NCBI RefSeq assembly: GCF_035083965.1
Contig: NC_089731.1
Span: 5,741,501-5,805,500 of the forward strand
Length of the DNA: 64,000 nucleotides
Reading direction: 5' to 3'
DNA from: Branchiostoma lanceolatum
Taxonomy: Eukaryota > Chordata > Leptocardii > Amphioxiformes > Branchiostomatidae
The notes under the pieces were generated by a model. That model was given only the letters and a program-made list of their open reading frames with translations, had not been told where the DNA came from and ran no database searches. Shown piece by piece: positions 9,546 to 24,498 of the stretch (position 1 is the first letter of the stretch; each line of letters begins with the position of its first letter). The translations under genes were made by a program, and so were the position numbers.

Positions 9546-12500
9546 GGTTAAATTACACTGAACGGCCTGTAACACCTAGTCTTTGCACATCTGACTGCAA
9601 CCGTTCTTTAAAACTATTTAATGAGGATGCTCCTACAGTACTTGATGACTGAGTCGGATCCTTACATGTAATTGTATATCAAAGTAGTCCCCGCCACCTG
9701 CATAGTTGTCATGGTCGATGGCACACCGTAGCGGAACAGGCACTTATTAATTATCCGGGAGGAACTTAAAGGGCTTTCCTGTTAGCGGAGATGGAACATC
9801 AATGAGTACGTTTGGGATTCTGGTAATAATGACGAATTAGAGTAGTAATCCCCACGGGGCTTTTAGTGACATTAGGCACACCGAAAAACATGCCGCTCAG
9901 CTGTTTTGGAAACGACTTACGCTTGATTGTGTTTTAGAAGAGTAATAATTAGTAAGCGAAGTCTTGCCCGCGGGCTAATTACGAGTAACATAATGAATAA
10001 AACAATAAAAATGTTGGGCGTGTGACGTACTTCCAATACTAATTGTCTAATCTAAATTTGTTGGGTTTGACTTTTTTTACGTAAAGGAAGACCAACGATT
10101 TCTGTAATAAGTGTTTTTTGTTATTGCTACCATATCGGAAGGAGATATTTCGAAGCTATTCTATTTATTTTCAAGTTTTCAGCACTAGTCTTGTTTCGAG
10201 AATATTTTGCACTTTCGTTTTATTACGTGCAAGAATAGAAAATCCTTTGATCGCTGTGCAAAGTTCTGTGACTGTTCGCTAAGATGATTTAATTCATCTA
10301 TAGAATTGTGATGTCACGAAAGGAAGTGATCCGGTGTGTGTGAAGAGAAAGAAAAAGGGTGCAGCCAGTGTAAACGGTCTCTGCCAAGGTCTAATTTGAC
10401 GCCAATTATGGCTCAAAATACTAGGCGCTGGCGAAGAAAATTGGAGGAATATTGCGTGCAGGGTACCTGTTGGTAGTACACACTGCACAGACCTGCAAAC
10501 ATAGACGTTTTTAAATTCATTTTATTCATTAGTTAACGTTTAGCTGTTCCAAAGGGCAAGCCTCGCCGACAAAGACAATACAAATAGAATTTGACAGGAA
10601 CAGAATAATAATCAATAACAATATTCTAAGTACACAAAGATTATTACCTATAAATGGTCTATAATAGCTTCTACAGCGTCTATGATGGTATCTATAGCTA
10701 CTGCGAGAGGTCAGGGTCGGTGCGTTCTCTGTATAAGGGTCGCATATAGACTTTCTCAGAGTTTCCTTTTGAATAAGGCAGTGGTGATGGCGGGGTGAGT
10801 GTCAGTATCAGAGTTCCGGATTGACGTTGCTCGGTAGAATTAATTTTGCCTCGATATGGAATCGGCTCTTACGTTCTGTTTAGTAAATATGAATATCTTC
10901 TTAAAGTATATTATGCATGGCATAATTCATAGTAGATACCGATAATAACGGGTGGGTTAAGCCTACTACAACATTTTCTACTTTGCTCTTTTCCATTAGT
11001 CAGAACTTAGCCGCGGCGACGGATCGCTCGAGGCCAAGTTAAGTATTGAGTTCAGCGTACTCTGAAATCTCCCACCAGGCCCTCAGCAGTTTACATATCT
11101 TTATATTACCTCTCAGGTTTAACGCAGGAACCACTTAATACAGACCTCCGGGCTATTGTGGAGCAGACAGCGCGTGAGAATACGTGATGACACTTTAGGC
11201 CTAAGAGTGATTCGGGTTTAAACGTCGAAGCTATTTAGGGAATACCAAAGTAGCTGTGAGACAGAAAGACAACTGGTTGATGGTGATGTTTTCCAGTTAG
11301 AATTTTATTGACTAGAAAAATGGTAAGTCAAGTGTATAGCTAGGACAAAAAAAATGTGTGGTTTTAACGGTTAAACCAAAATAGCTTGATTTTGTGAGAC
11401 AGGATTAAATGTCGAAGTACCACAGTGAATACCAAAACATCCCCAAGAGGGACAGTATATGAGATAATGTACAACAGGAAAGGAGGCCTACGTGTCGAAC
11501 TGTCTGACACTTGGGGTGCCCGAATAACCCTAGGATAGAGAGATCATTTGTTGATGATGTTTTTGGAGGGTGAGGGGGGGGGGGGTAAAATCTTATCAAT
11601 CTGAAGAGGGTGACTTGTATTGATAAGTAAAGAAGTAACACGTCTGCGGTTTAAAACTTATCTGATGTGAACCATGCCAAAATAGTGTGGCCCTGTAGAC
11701 AAGCTACATGGGGAATACTAAAGCACCCACAAGATGCCAAAGTCGACGCGACGAGTTTTTCTTCACGTAGAACTTTATCGACTGTTGACAAGATAAGAGT
11801 GGATCGTTTAGATAAGAAGAGAGGTAACGGTAGTTCGCTTCTTAACCTGTCTTGATTGAGCTGGAATGGTTTGATCTTGTGTCAACACTTCTCTCCGTTG
11901 AGAACTGACGATAATTGCGATGGTAGAGAAAGATGTCTCGAGAGATGCCAGCTGAGGGGGGTCGATGGAAAACAGAGCAGGTTCCCCTAATTGGCGAAGA
12001 GATCGCGATGGTTCGGTTCGATTGCCGGTGGTTGGATCTGGTCTACCCTGATCACGCCCTATCCAGGATACGTCGCACTTAATACACAGAATGGATATCC
12101 AGGATAGTCTCTTCCGTTCAATGGTGATTGACAGGACTGCAAGCAATACTTATTCATGCGCAGGTTTCTGTATTCGGTTCGAGGCATGTTGCAGTATATT
12201 GTATGCTTCATAATGAGTAGACTGTGCATTTTTGGAAGGACGGTTCATCTAAATCTCTTCCATAGCTTCTGTATCTATAGCCATGTTACCACAAGTAGTT
12301 TACTGACGCCACCGACTGTACATATCCAATTCGCAACTCATTACTATTCCGCGTGAAAAGTAGGTCCTGTCGGTAACTTACCTTGTAATTTCTTCCACGG
12401 TCGACACAGTTCACTAAAGGTTACGTCGTGACAGCTCCGCGTCTCCAAATAATGTCTTTTATTGATCGCAGCAAACCTCTTCCGAGGCATTAGGTACAAG

Positions 12501-14760
12501 ATTAGCGTCCGAAAGTTATTGGCAGAAAGATTAGATGTTGATTTATAGATACAGTTACGGCGGAAACTTGAGAACATTGCATGTCGACAGGGTGTTAGGA
12601 GCGAATTTATGTCGCTAAAGTGTGTAAGTGATGTCTTCCCCAAGAGTGGTTTATACTTATTCCAATAAACATGCGTATCGTGGATGTTATCTACCAAATT
12701 GTTTCCTGAAAGAATCACTTCGAAGTAAAAAAAAACAACAACATGAGGGATTGCTAGCTTGATGACAGTAGTTTCAGTTTTGGAACTAAGGTATGAAGTA
12801 ATGTGTTTCTACACGTTGAGAACTAAAGTAAATGCCGACGACGAACGTTTAAACGTGAAATAACTGTTTTTGACTTGAAATGCAGTAATCATGCACGGTA
12901 ATCAGGAGGCTTCAGTCTCCTAAGTCGTAGATACATCGGTCTTCTTCCGTTAAAAACGGCGTCATTTAAGATAAAGCGAACATCAATCTCCAACTACCAG
13001 TTGATGGATAACGCTTATTGATAACGCCAGCGTCTGCAGAAAGGGACCATCATATGCTGTTAAGGTAAAACGTATATGACAAAGCAATTTAAGACGCAAG
13101 GCTTCATTGCTACCAAGACGCTAGCGGGAATTAACGGTGAACTTATAAAAGCATCCCCCGAAGCAGTTTGGATAATTCGCCGCTTGCGCTACAAAATTCC
13201 AATGAGGGATGGAGATACGGGGCTGTCCGATATCATTACCTTAGCTTTGCTGGAAAAAGTGCTCGAAATTGGAAACTTAAGCCGAAGTGAAGTAACAATT
13301 AACCATCAAAGGTTCTTGTGCGTTTAAACTTTTAAGGGCCGAGAGATGGGACCAAATTGGGCAAACCTGAGGTAAGTATGAAACATCAAAGAGGTCAATG
13401 GCTATTCTTATTTGTTCTAGAGAATATGTCCTGAAAGCGTCCATGTGTACATCAATTAATAATATCGACATACTGGATTCCTGCTTAAGTCATCCAACCC
13501 GTTTATCTCTGCACTGGACTGGGCAGAGAGAAACTGCGATAAGCTATGATGATGATGATCTTTCACTGTCAACAGAAATGAACTGAAATCATTTCGTACT
13601 TTAAGAAGAAATAATGGTTATAACGCCATTTGTACTTATTCATATATTTCAGTCCTCTCTCGCTTACAAATAGTTCCGTTGTATACCATTGTCTTGATGA
13701 GGATTCATGGATTTTCATTAAAGCTTGATATAAGTAGTTTATATAGAGTCCGTTTTATTTTTTCTTCATTATTTTTAGTAAAGGCCCATGTTCCCATCTT
13801 CAGGTTTCTCCATTTTGTCATTCCTTTCCTCATTCGCTAGCGATCGTTCACGGGTGTCTTCCTATTCGACTGACTGAATAATTTGTATTATTGTATCATT
13901 GTACCTTGCGCTCAGTGAGACTACCAGTCTGTCTTGTTTATAAGATATCATTCACATGTATACTGAGAACACATCCTTTTACTTTCGACCCGGGAGGTCA
14001 TTGAGTGGTTACTCTTAGAATAACGTTCCTACCCATTACTTCGTCTTTACGAGTCTGGCCTTTTATAATATCTTTACTGTATTCCCAATTGTCGGTATGT
14101 TAGAATCACACATGCCGACCTCGCAATGGTTCATACACTCTAGGGATACCGACCTAACAGCTAACAACAACTAATGCTTAGGTCCCAAATGGAAAAAGGG
14201 GACCCCGTCGGGTAATTCACGGGCTGTTTTTTTTTTGCACTTTCGGGCGTGACCCCTACGTGGCCCTGTGGGACACCTTGTGGCTACCGGGCTATTTTTG
14301 AACCCGGCCGTGACCCCGAATCATTTGAACTCGGACTTAACTTCAACGCGGGACCAGGCAACAAATAGACGCCGTGAGCTAATTGTGCGAGCACCGGGAG
14401 GTACTCCATCGGTAACCGGCAGTCCACCGGGACAAATTTGTGGCTTCGGGCCCAGCCTGGACTACACCCCCGACGGGCAACGGCTTAATTTGGACCCAAG
14501 CATAGGCAAGGCCCTCACATAACCTCTTTCAAGGCATGAAGACAGAGAGGCTGTTACAAAGAGAGAAAGGAAATGGTGTACCTTTTACAATGTCTCAATG
14601 CACATCACGTTTGCTGCTTACTTCTCCTACCCCTGACACAAAGAACATAGTCTTTACGGTAAAACAAAGGCATAAAGAAACAAGCACAAATAATGAGTCA
14701 ATGCACGTTGTAATGTGTAGAAGGCGTTCCGTGCCCTTGTACAAACTCAGTGACACATAA
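9546..14760. other. Intergenic region, no gene recognised
   Basis: Several open frames of 60-124 codons occur on both strands (the longest at 12,344-12,718 minus). None has a recognisable motif, a paired splice structure or compositional support. The stretch at 14,180-14,520 is more GC-rich than its surroundings and has repeated CGGG/ACCGGG words, but I could not assign it. Confidence 0.4.
11215..11740. repeat. Degenerate tandem repeat, three copies
   Basis: Related blocks near 11,215, 11,400 and 11,690 share words such as GTCGAAG and GGGAATAC, with AAAGYA following. Spacing is about 185-290 bases. The copies are strongly diverged. Confidence 0.35.
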
Positions 14761-14769
14761 GAGGTGAAT

Positions 14770-15330
14770 TATTAAAACAAGCGGCAGCCAACTACTGAAG
14801 ATCCCACAAGTGATAAGTTGACACTATCTGATCATTTTTGTCGTTATGTACGAAACAGCACGGATATGATTTGCTGAAGAGATGCCAACAAACTAAAATT
14901 TTGAAACTAAAATATCTAGTGCGACATTCACATAAAAACCACTTGTTCTTTGTTTAATACATGGTAATATAAGCGGCATAAACAAAGAAGCTGTGTATTC
15001 CATAATATATAAGGTGAAATCATTCGTAGCGCCTTAACAGATGTCACTATATAGACAAGTCAAAATCTTATCAAGATCCTTTTAGTGACATCTTGACAGT
15101 ATCTGATGGTACTGCCGTTGTGTGTATGTAACACCAATTTTATGACGTTCGCAGGAGGACTGTCATGAAGCTAGAAATAAAACAAAAGGACCGTAAGGTG
15201 TAGATTGTCGTAACCAAAGGCTACTTTAAAAATGCCACAAAACTAACCAAAGATATCCTTCTGAATATCTATTGGCAGTATATTTGATGATCCTATCGGT
15301 GTGTATGAAGTATCGATATCGCTTTAATTA
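14770..15330. repeat. Degenerate tandem repeat around 14.8-15.3 kb
   Basis: Related blocks near 14,830, 15,100 and 15,285 share a TGATGRTCCT-type word followed by GTGTGTATGTA-type sequence. The match is weak and seen by eye only. Confidence 0.25.
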
Positions 15331-15499
15331 TGTACGTGATGTGTGGAAATGTTTTCGTATCATCGTTTCAAGCGTCACATGCTGGTTATCAGAAAGTAAC
15401 TACTCAAATAAATAAATAACTTCAAGGCCAAGGTCAAGTATTCAAGCAAACTCAGGAACGTATCATATCAACATATATGTTGAAAGTATGTGATACTCA

Positions 15500-16080
15500 T
15501 ATTGCCATGTATGTTGTTGTTGTTGTTGTGCACCTTTATGTGCCTAGCTAAAAGCACATAGGGCAGTAAGTTTCTGTCTCTGTAGCAGGGTATATCTTTA
15601 CAAAGAGGGACTGCCAGTCCCTCTCCTTTAACGTACTCGAAGACCCTCATCGAACAGGGGACCCCCATTTTAAGTCCGTTCCAAAAGATATATGTGCAGA
15701 CCCAACCAGGATGCCCTTCTATGGGTATTGGGATCTGAACCGGGGTGGCTCAGTCACCATTTAATTTGAACCAGGAGCTCAACTGTGAGGCTGCTACTAG
15801 TTCAGCTACAGGGATATCACTTATCACCTTGTATGGAACACAATAAGTTAAAACTGATCGCGCCAGAAGTGCGGAGGCGTACTGTCACGACGCTAGAGCT
15901 GCAGATGAAGAGAATCGAGTTTAAAATTAGGCGCGGCCGAGTTAATGGACTCCGGCGTGTCCCATGTGTGAGAAGCGTAAATCAATCAGGGTCTTGATTA
16001 ACCTCGTTCACGACATCGATCCCACACTCACGTGTAATTGAACGGATCAGAAATCCATCAGCTCAAACATGGGATCTGCA
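15500..16080. other. Noncoding stretch with no assignment
   Basis: It contains a short GTT run near 15,510 and otherwise unremarkable sequence. Open frames are short and lack motifs. Confidence 0.3.
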
Positions 16081-16245
16081 AACAGGATGGTAGGAAATCA
16101 GGCCGGCCATGTTTATGGTGATGTTTAGTCAAACAAACAGGATGGTAGGAAATTAGGCTGGCCATTTTTATGGTAATGTTTAGTCAAACAAACAGGATGG
16201 TAGGAAATTAGGCTGGCCATTTTTATGGTAATGTTTAGTCAAACA
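16081..16245. repeat. 55-bp minisatellite, three copies
   Basis: Copies start at 16,081, 16,136 and 16,191, exactly 55 bases apart. Copies two and three are nearly identical; copy one differs at a few C/T and A/G sites. This suggests recent expansion. Confidence 0.93.
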
Positions 16246-17610
16246 AATATCATGTTTTATAGGAACGCTAGAGACGTTCGATACTTCAAGTTTTGTGTTC
16301 GAAACACAAAGATATTTATCCCCATATCATGCAACGATGTGTACATATCTACGATTGCTTTTGATGTACAGTACAATTTAAAAGTAATTCAAAAAGCATT
16401 TTCTCAAATATGATTAAAATAATACCCAAAACAATGTCGGAAACCATCTTACAAACAAACTTCGCTGTCTAAGGCAGGAACTCATTGAAACAACTAGCCA
16501 TTCTTCACGGAAAACTTAAGTTGAAACAGTTCAATTTGAGGATGGATCTTCGTCTTCATTCCGCTCGATTGTATTCTGCGCCTGAAATCTAGTTGAAGGC
16601 TCGCCAGCTTTATTGAGCTAAAACTTTGATAAACATAAAGCGCCCAACTAAAGGTCAGGCCGCGTACATGCGTCACGTCAGTACCCATTCCTTGGGTTAT
16701 AAAACAAGACGCATCTCAAGGAGCCTAATATTCAATCAGCATGCCGCATAAAACTTTTCCTGACTCCCATCTCTCCCATGATCCTAAAATATATATTTAC
16801 GGTGACAATTGATGGCAGCTCATCCCCTGTGCACATCACATTACCAGCCCGCCAGAGTCATTCCATTTGGGTGAATTGTAGCTTTTGTTATACGGGGCGG
16901 AGACAGGTGCGAAGGATCCTAATTACATCCCCCGTTTCTCAGCACTTTTGTCGTGACTGATATGTCGGAGAACACAGATTAAACGCACGGAGAGAGGGAA
17001 CGTCCCTCAAGTTTGTCAGTCCCCTGTAGACACCAGCAATTCGTTTGTGAATGCTGCTATCCTCTGAATTCTGTTGCATATAATCAAATATTCGAATAAG
17101 TCATGGAAAAGGTTTGACTATTTTCCAACACAAGGATTGGAATCAACAATAGGCTACCAGCCCTCCAGATGTGGTCTTCTTTAGGATAACTGAAAAACCG
17201 AGCGCCCATAACACTCTCTGGAAGTGTGGCGTGAGTACCGGGTCAAAGGTGATTGGAAGTCTGTACCGGACCCCGTCTCTGGCTATGATAAGCTTTGTCT
17301 GAAAATATTGAAGGAACCAGCAAACACAGCGCAAATTAAGTGTCCGCGGCCTGACATTTTAAAACCTTTCAGGTCGATAGGGGCGTAGTTAAAGGCCGGA
17401 AGAAAACGGTTTCCTTTCCAACAGGCTGCCAAACAACGAAAACGACTTTAAACTTGAGACGACAGCCTTTGAAAGGTCTGACATTTACCAAAATCCCACG
17501 AGCGATGGCTTCAGCAGCAAGCCTTGATGGGTCCTCAATCGCAGGGACTCAACGTTATCGCCCGATCGCCAGGGGCTTATAATTTCTTCATGGGGGTTTT
17601 GTTGTCAGTC

Positions 17611-17621
17611 TAATCCGATTA
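17611..17621. promoter_or_regulatory. K50 homeodomain palindrome TAATCCGATTA
   Basis: The 11-mer is the optimal dimer site known for paired-class K50 homeodomains (Otx, Goosecoid and Pitx type). It lies about 6.9 kb upstream of PM20D1. Further TAAT/ATTA words follow at 17,770-17,820. Function is inferred only. Confidence 0.3.
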
Positions 17622-17849
17622 AGTCCCACCATTCACATCTGCTAAGCCAGAGTAATATACTTACTCTGACAGAAGGGTACTGCGGAGGTTTCCTTTGGCA
17701 ACGGGCCAGTTAACCCTGCTTATCCGGCTGGAATTATTAAATAGGTCTTACTTGTTCCGTTTACCCCTTAATGAATAATGAATCATTTAATGTCTGCTTC
17801 AACAACCCGATTAGTGGCCTTGGTAACGGAGAACTTTTTTTAAACATCA

Positions 17850-18180
17850 GGGTTACCTATGGTCAAGTATATCACATTTTATCAACATGTCGTTAGATAT
17901 CGTTTGGTCTGAATGTAATGCTAGTATAATTGTAAAAATAGGTTTTGACTCTCCAATGATTTTCTTAATCGAATGCTGTACATGCAAGTCATTAGCATTG
18001 TAAAACTGTTTTCTAAAGTATTTGATTCGGAGCCCCCTTCTTCTATTGTCAATATCATATCAGACTTTCTTTAACATATTTATTTCTATCATTTGATATC
18101 GTTTGGGCTAAATCTAATAGTACTACGCTTATGAATATTGGATTTTGTAACTAGCAGTTGACAGTCCGCTGTCGAAATTG
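17850..18180. repeat. Diverged tandem duplication (about 203 bp)
   Basis: The word GATATCGTTTGG at about 17,896 and 18,098 is followed in both copies by similar AT-rich sequence ending near GGTTTTGAC and GGATTTTGTAAC. Two decayed copies are visible. Confidence 0.45.
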
Positions 18181-18689
18181 TATTGGGTCTAGGAGCGTTT
18201 TGTGTTTAGTTGATTTATTACGGACCACCTCTGTACTGTCAATGATACCGCATTTTGTATTAAGAGTCTGGTATATAACACAGTCCTAAGGGTGAAGAAC
18301 CCATTGACCCCGAATAAAGACCTTATTTTTCCAATGAATACTTCTGGTGTCATAATGTCTAAGCCAAGGATTTACGTGACCTTTATGGCATGTTCAATCT
18401 ATCGCGTAAATAAATATTTCAGCACGGTAATTTCCGGGAGGCGGCGTTATTTTCTAAAGGGGCTTCTCTGGACAGTCTGTGTGGCGTCGAGCTCTTTGAA
18501 ATAGTTATTGAAGAAGGCCACACACAATAGGAGAGTGAGTTGGTAAAGTCTGGACACTCGAAGATTCGGGAGTAATACCACATATGAATTCCCAAATGCA
18601 TGATCATCATTGCATGCAGTTGTAGTTACCACCGTGAAAAATAAAGGTAAAATTTTGGGCTCCGTTTATCTGTGTGTGCGTGTGTCATA

Positions 18690-18690
<1 letters not shown>

Positions 18691-18748
<58 letters not shown>
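18691..18748. repeat. (TG)n microsatellite
   Basis: An almost pure TG dinucleotide run of nearly 60 bases. It causes spurious His/Thr and Cys/Val open frames on the two strands. Confidence 0.97.
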
Positions 18749-18751
<3 letters not shown>

Positions 18752-20559
18752 GTTTATATGTATCCAGAGCAATAACTTAAGAGCTTCAAGATGGAATATG
18801 ATGATAGTTGGTATATGGGCAGCTGTTGTGAACGCAATGGTCAAAGTCAATTTTTGGCCCCCTGGTGGCTGACCCAGGCTGATCTTTTGCCCTAGATTTG
18901 CTGTGGTCATGATTATCCCACGGCAGAAAGTTTTTGATGTAAGGGAGAAGTGGTGTAAGTTTGGGCTCCCTAGTAGCTTGCTCTGGAACTGCAGGGCGTT
19001 TTTTTTCAAGGAATATAACTGTCCAAAGGGCCTATGGATATCGATGGTATTCGGCTTGCAGGTAGCTTACATAATAAGATGAAACTTGTCTTAAAATCTA
19101 CTCAGCAAAATTTTCTGTGACTCTGAGTTTGTAAGGACGATCTATTTCTCATGCACTCTTTGAGAAGCATGGATGAGTTCTTTAACCTGCTAAAACTGTA
19201 GTGTCTCTCAAACGAAAACCCTACGCTCGCATATTTACGTGTTAGACAGTCTCATTGAAAGGAATACAAACCATACAGGTAGGCTATACGGAGGATCAGG
19301 AACAGGATTCGAACCCGCAATCGGGTGGTCCAAATGCGAGACTGTCCACTGCATGCTATGTACCAGACCTACCAGACAGATGCGACATTTGCAGTTCCTA
19401 CCGGGCCCGGCAGTAAGTGATTGACAGGCTTACGGAACGACCATAATCCTTTAAGACCCTGACACCGGAGATAATGGGAAAGTTAGCATGTAGCCTACTC
19501 CAATTCCGAGCTTTATTAAAAGGTCCCGGAACATTCAGCCCCCACTCAATCAAACCTAATGCGCCCCACATATATATATAATCTATGCACTAGCTGGATG
19601 GACCAAGGATGTCTTATCGAAAAAAGATTTGACTCAGATGGTATCGCGATGAGAAATTGGAAAGTATTGATTGATAGTGAGAGATAGCGATAACAAATTG
19701 TCGTTTGAAACCAACAAATTGCTTGGTAGACGTTTGTCTATTGGTTTATGTGACTTTAATGGTTTTGGTTTCATGGTTGTTTTGGCATGCAAGGTTGATT
19801 CCATCTCTTGCGTACATTGATGTTAAAGATACACAGCTGAAGATAATTTGCATTGCGTTTATAATATTAATATCTGAAGTCAACTTTCATAAGTCGGCTG
19901 GGTACCCTAAAACCACCACTGTAGAGACAGAGGTGAATTTGAAGAGATCTACTAATGAAGCGTCAGTCATCCATGAAGTATGCACACTTCGAATGCCCAA
20001 GTGTTTAATACATTCTTGAGATGGTCTCAACGATTCTTTAACAACGTGATGGTCTTAGGGTACCCAGTGGAATTATTAGCGTTGATGTTACATGAATATC
20101 GGTCCATAATGCTACATTGCATGTTTATATAATGATAAGAGTTCCAGGTCCCTTCTACCTTCATTGTCCCTACTGTGGCCGAGACACACAAGACGGTGTT
20201 CACGGTCATGACACCAAGGTGCTACTATCACATCCCGGGACGGAAGGATACCTACTAAAACGAGGGTTAGAAAATAACGATTGATTCTCGGTCATTCTGC
20301 TCTTAAGGCAACAGAGTACTCTTAGCATGTGTCTGTCTATTAAATCTGCATAGCTGCAGAGAGAAATGACCTGAATACGGATATGGATGACCCATCATTT
20401 TGGTTATTACCTCCTTTAATCCTCTGCCCAGTACCCCAGGCTAAATGCAGTGCACCCACCACCTGTTTATTTCCCCATCTCACTGCATACACGGCGGGAT
20501 GTCAGTAGGGTGCTTGCGGGTTCAATGGCCGGGTATTGGAAGAGCTGATGATGCCAACT

Positions 20560-21290
20560 CACCGTGACAAATAGAATGAAGGAGAGCATGATGATTGAAT
20601 TGAAGGAAAAGAAAGGTTGGGTTGCTGATGATTTTTATGAAGCAGTGCTGGTATTACAAGAAATGACTTTGATGTAGTCTTCCCAGTTATACAACTGTTA
20701 ACAACACTTATATTCCAATCGTTATCAAAGCTGAACATGCTACATTGCCTTGACACACGGAATTACGGAAAACACAATTATCAAGCTGAAGACATATGGG
20801 ATGAGGTTCTTGATGACGTAGTCCGGGATTAAATAGTATGAACTCTAATTACTCTGCTATGTTATTAAAACCAAACGTCACTTCGATCACAGTCATTGTC
20901 AGGCATGATCAGGCCAAAAACGAATTAGACAAAGCATGATGATTAAATCGAAGACCAAGGAGACGGGTTGACGAACTTGTTTAACGTTTAATGAAGCAGC
21001 ATTGGAATCACAATAGCTGACTTTAATTGAAATGCGTAGCAACTCAAAGCATGCTCTGATCATACTCATTGTCAGGGTTGATCAAGCCAAATTGCCATGA
21101 CAAAATGAAGTCAGGAAAGCAGGATGATTAGACAGAAGAAAAGGGGAAGATTTGATGACGTCGTTTAACGAAGTATCATTGGGACCGGGAGAACTGGCTC
21201 TGATTAATGTCCCTTCCTAGTTAGTCACTACTATAAACCGACTCTTCGATTGCAATCATCATCAGAACCACGATCAATATAACCGTCAAC
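20560..21290. repeat. Degenerate tandem repeat, unit about 180 bp
   Basis: AGCATGATGATT-type anchors at about 20,585, 20,934 and 21,118 are each followed by GAAG-rich sequence, then TGAAGCAGYATTGG-type sequence. Spacing fits 175-185 bases with one copy strongly decayed at 20,760-20,830. Confidence 0.55.
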
Positions 21291-21299
21291 AGATCGTTA

Positions 21300-23298
21300 T
21301 CACATTGATACAAATTTATCTTTTTATAAGATTATCCTCATAGTTATTGCAATTACACTGTATTTTCCATTGTTGTTATTAGTATTAGGAATTTAATGGT
21401 GTAATCTGTATCCTTGTTATATTTTGTCTGACACTTTCCTCATGACCTCAATGACAAGCCCTCGGCATTCTAATCAATAACCAAACGTCTAAACAATCAA
21501 ACAAACAAAAACTCAACATGGATATACGCAACTTCGAAAGTCAATATAGCTTTGAACTTACTTCTGCTGTCCGTCATTATAGGAAAATGCACAGTTACAG
21601 TATTCAAGTTCCCCCTCATTCTGTTCTACATTAACTGCAAGCAAGATATTCGTTATTAGCATTACATGGAATACGTTTCTGTCATACACGACCTACATCG
21701 TTAGGGGGGAGACCTCCTTCCACTGGTTGGAGACAGTCGAGCAGCCAAAATTAGATTTCTATGACCTATGCCTTTATGAATTCTATATGATCCCTGATGT
21801 ACATGTATAATATGGAACACTACAAAATGCATATCTGCTTTGACAAGGGAACTCGTTTCAAATGCTAATGAGAGTTTTGGTCGCACAGTTTTGCTCAACG
21901 GTCGCCGCTTCTGTGGAAGGGGGGGATCTAACAACAATATATCATACACTGTGCCCAACATCAAAGGCATCTATATCAGAAACACGACTACGCCAACAAC
22001 CCTGCCTTTTGGACGACCCCTACAAATGCGCATAGTTTACTGACAAGACTAATAACTTCAGGCCAACCGATACCAAGCTTGGGTTAAAGTGCCCAAGTCA
22101 CATCTCATAGCTTTACGTTACACTTCATCAATATCTTCTGAACCAAGGTTAGGCAAGGTCATGATTAAGTCTAATTCACGTAATCCGAACTTGATGAACA
22201 GCTACTACACGGTTAGTTTGCCACATCACATCTATTTAGACTACTCATTGTCTAGTCGGTTCCAATTCCACTTGTAGTTTTAGTTGGCTGAACTTCCTAG
22301 TATTGCCGGATAACGAGCGAGTGACATCAATTAGATACAGGTCAGCTAGTATTTATGGAGAGATTTGGAAAGGGTTTAGCGACGGCAACATGCCGAAATG
22401 AACGATCGTATCTAATTGCAGTTTTATGATCAGAATGGTAGTTTGATAAGCTGGATTTGTGAACGGATTTCTCATCTGCCCTGGTCTAGAGTGAAGGACG
22501 TATACGAGTAAAACAGAAGGCGAGATATATCTACATTCTTGAATTCTTGCTTGTTTGCTTCGTAATATTTGTGTGTCAATCATTCTACGTTTCACTGGTC
22601 ATCTTTTTATTGATTTCGGCAGGCTACGATATAACGAAAAATTCCATGTTATATGTTGTTATGATTCATGGAGGAAATACATTCCTTGTGAATTCTACAA
22701 CTCTTTGATGTAATCAAGCATGTGTCTAAGAATGCACATGGACTAGCGTGCTAGAATAATGCTTTTTGATATGTTTCAGTGCGTGAGTTCTTGCTGATTT
22801 AGTTGAACTAAAATATTTCATTATCAATATTTCAATAATCAGGTATCTCTGTGACAGCGAGGTGTGCAGTTCTGTAGCATACCGATTGGGGGCGTTATTA
22901 ACTAAGCGTCCACCACACATCGAGGGGTGAGACACTATAAGGGAAACAAGAGTTCGAAGATCACATGACTCTGTGAAATGTGTATCTCATCTGTCTTATT
23001 CAATTTTAGGTCATTAAGTTTGTAAATAAAGTTTTGACTAACACATGTGTCTAATCATTACTCTACGTTGGCCGTGACTAGCATATGGAAATTACATGAA
23101 AACACAAATAGACAGACCCAAAAATTATTCCCGGTAACCGGTAGCTTTTTCCATGCCATGGACTGTCATGTATGATTAACTACTAGTTCTACCACCTCTG
23201 ACCTGTACTCTCTGTACTTCTCGACATTGAAGCAAGCTCCACTCTCAGGCAAATGCCATCCTAGCTTGGGTTTCTGACCGTTGGACATGTGCTAACGT
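21300..23298. other. Intergenic region, no gene recognised
   Basis: AT-rich sequence with short open frames only. No domain, repeat or RNA gene could be supported. Confidence 0.35.
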
Positions 23299-23915
<617 letters not shown>

Positions 23916-24498
23916 CACGTCCTGCCAGCTGTACTGTGCAGCCTGCCGAAGACATTTGTCACAGGTCAGCTCACCCTTCGCATCCCGCCAGTCTCCAGTA
24001 ACCACTCAGCCCGGGAACATACTTAGACCCGGGTCAGCCAGTGGTTATAAACATGAGCCCGCTTGAGTACGGCACCACTGTTTATTGTCTGTTTTGTATT
24101 TTGCAATAAAAAAAACAGCAAACAAACAAACCAGAGCACTTACCAATGCAGACAAAAAAAAAAAAAAACGGAAACAAGACCTTTGTAAAAGATATTCGTT
24201 CTGCATCTATGACATTCGTCGAGCGACCAAGCGTCGAGTTAAGCGTATTCCCCTAGTGGACAGGGGTGTAAAGAACACCGGTGGTACTGGATGGACTTTG
24301 CTCCCATAGGTCACCTGGCGCCCTTTGTGGTTTTCCATGACGTTTCATCATACGGACTTTGGTTTTTACAACCTTGAACCTACTAGACTCCGTTACCAGC
24401 AAGTGCATAGCCGGGGGCTCGCTTTGTATATGGAGCTATTTCTGCTGACTTATATTTAGTAGCGCTGTCTACTGCCAGGTCACGATCAAGTCTAAATC

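Noticed and set aside
12344..12718. 124-codon minus-strand frame
   Set aside because: No recognisable motif or paired splice sites. Its length is unremarkable for AT-rich noncoding DNA of this size.
13076..13327. 83-codon plus-strand frame with protein-like composition
   Set aside because: The composition is suggestive, but there is no known motif and no clear exon borders.
18626..19009. 127-codon frame rich in His/Thr
   Set aside because: Its centre is the translated (TG)n microsatellite.
19270..19400. tRNA-like SINE head (ATTCGAACCCG word)
   Set aside because: Only a box-B-like word is visible. No box A or known SINE body could be aligned.
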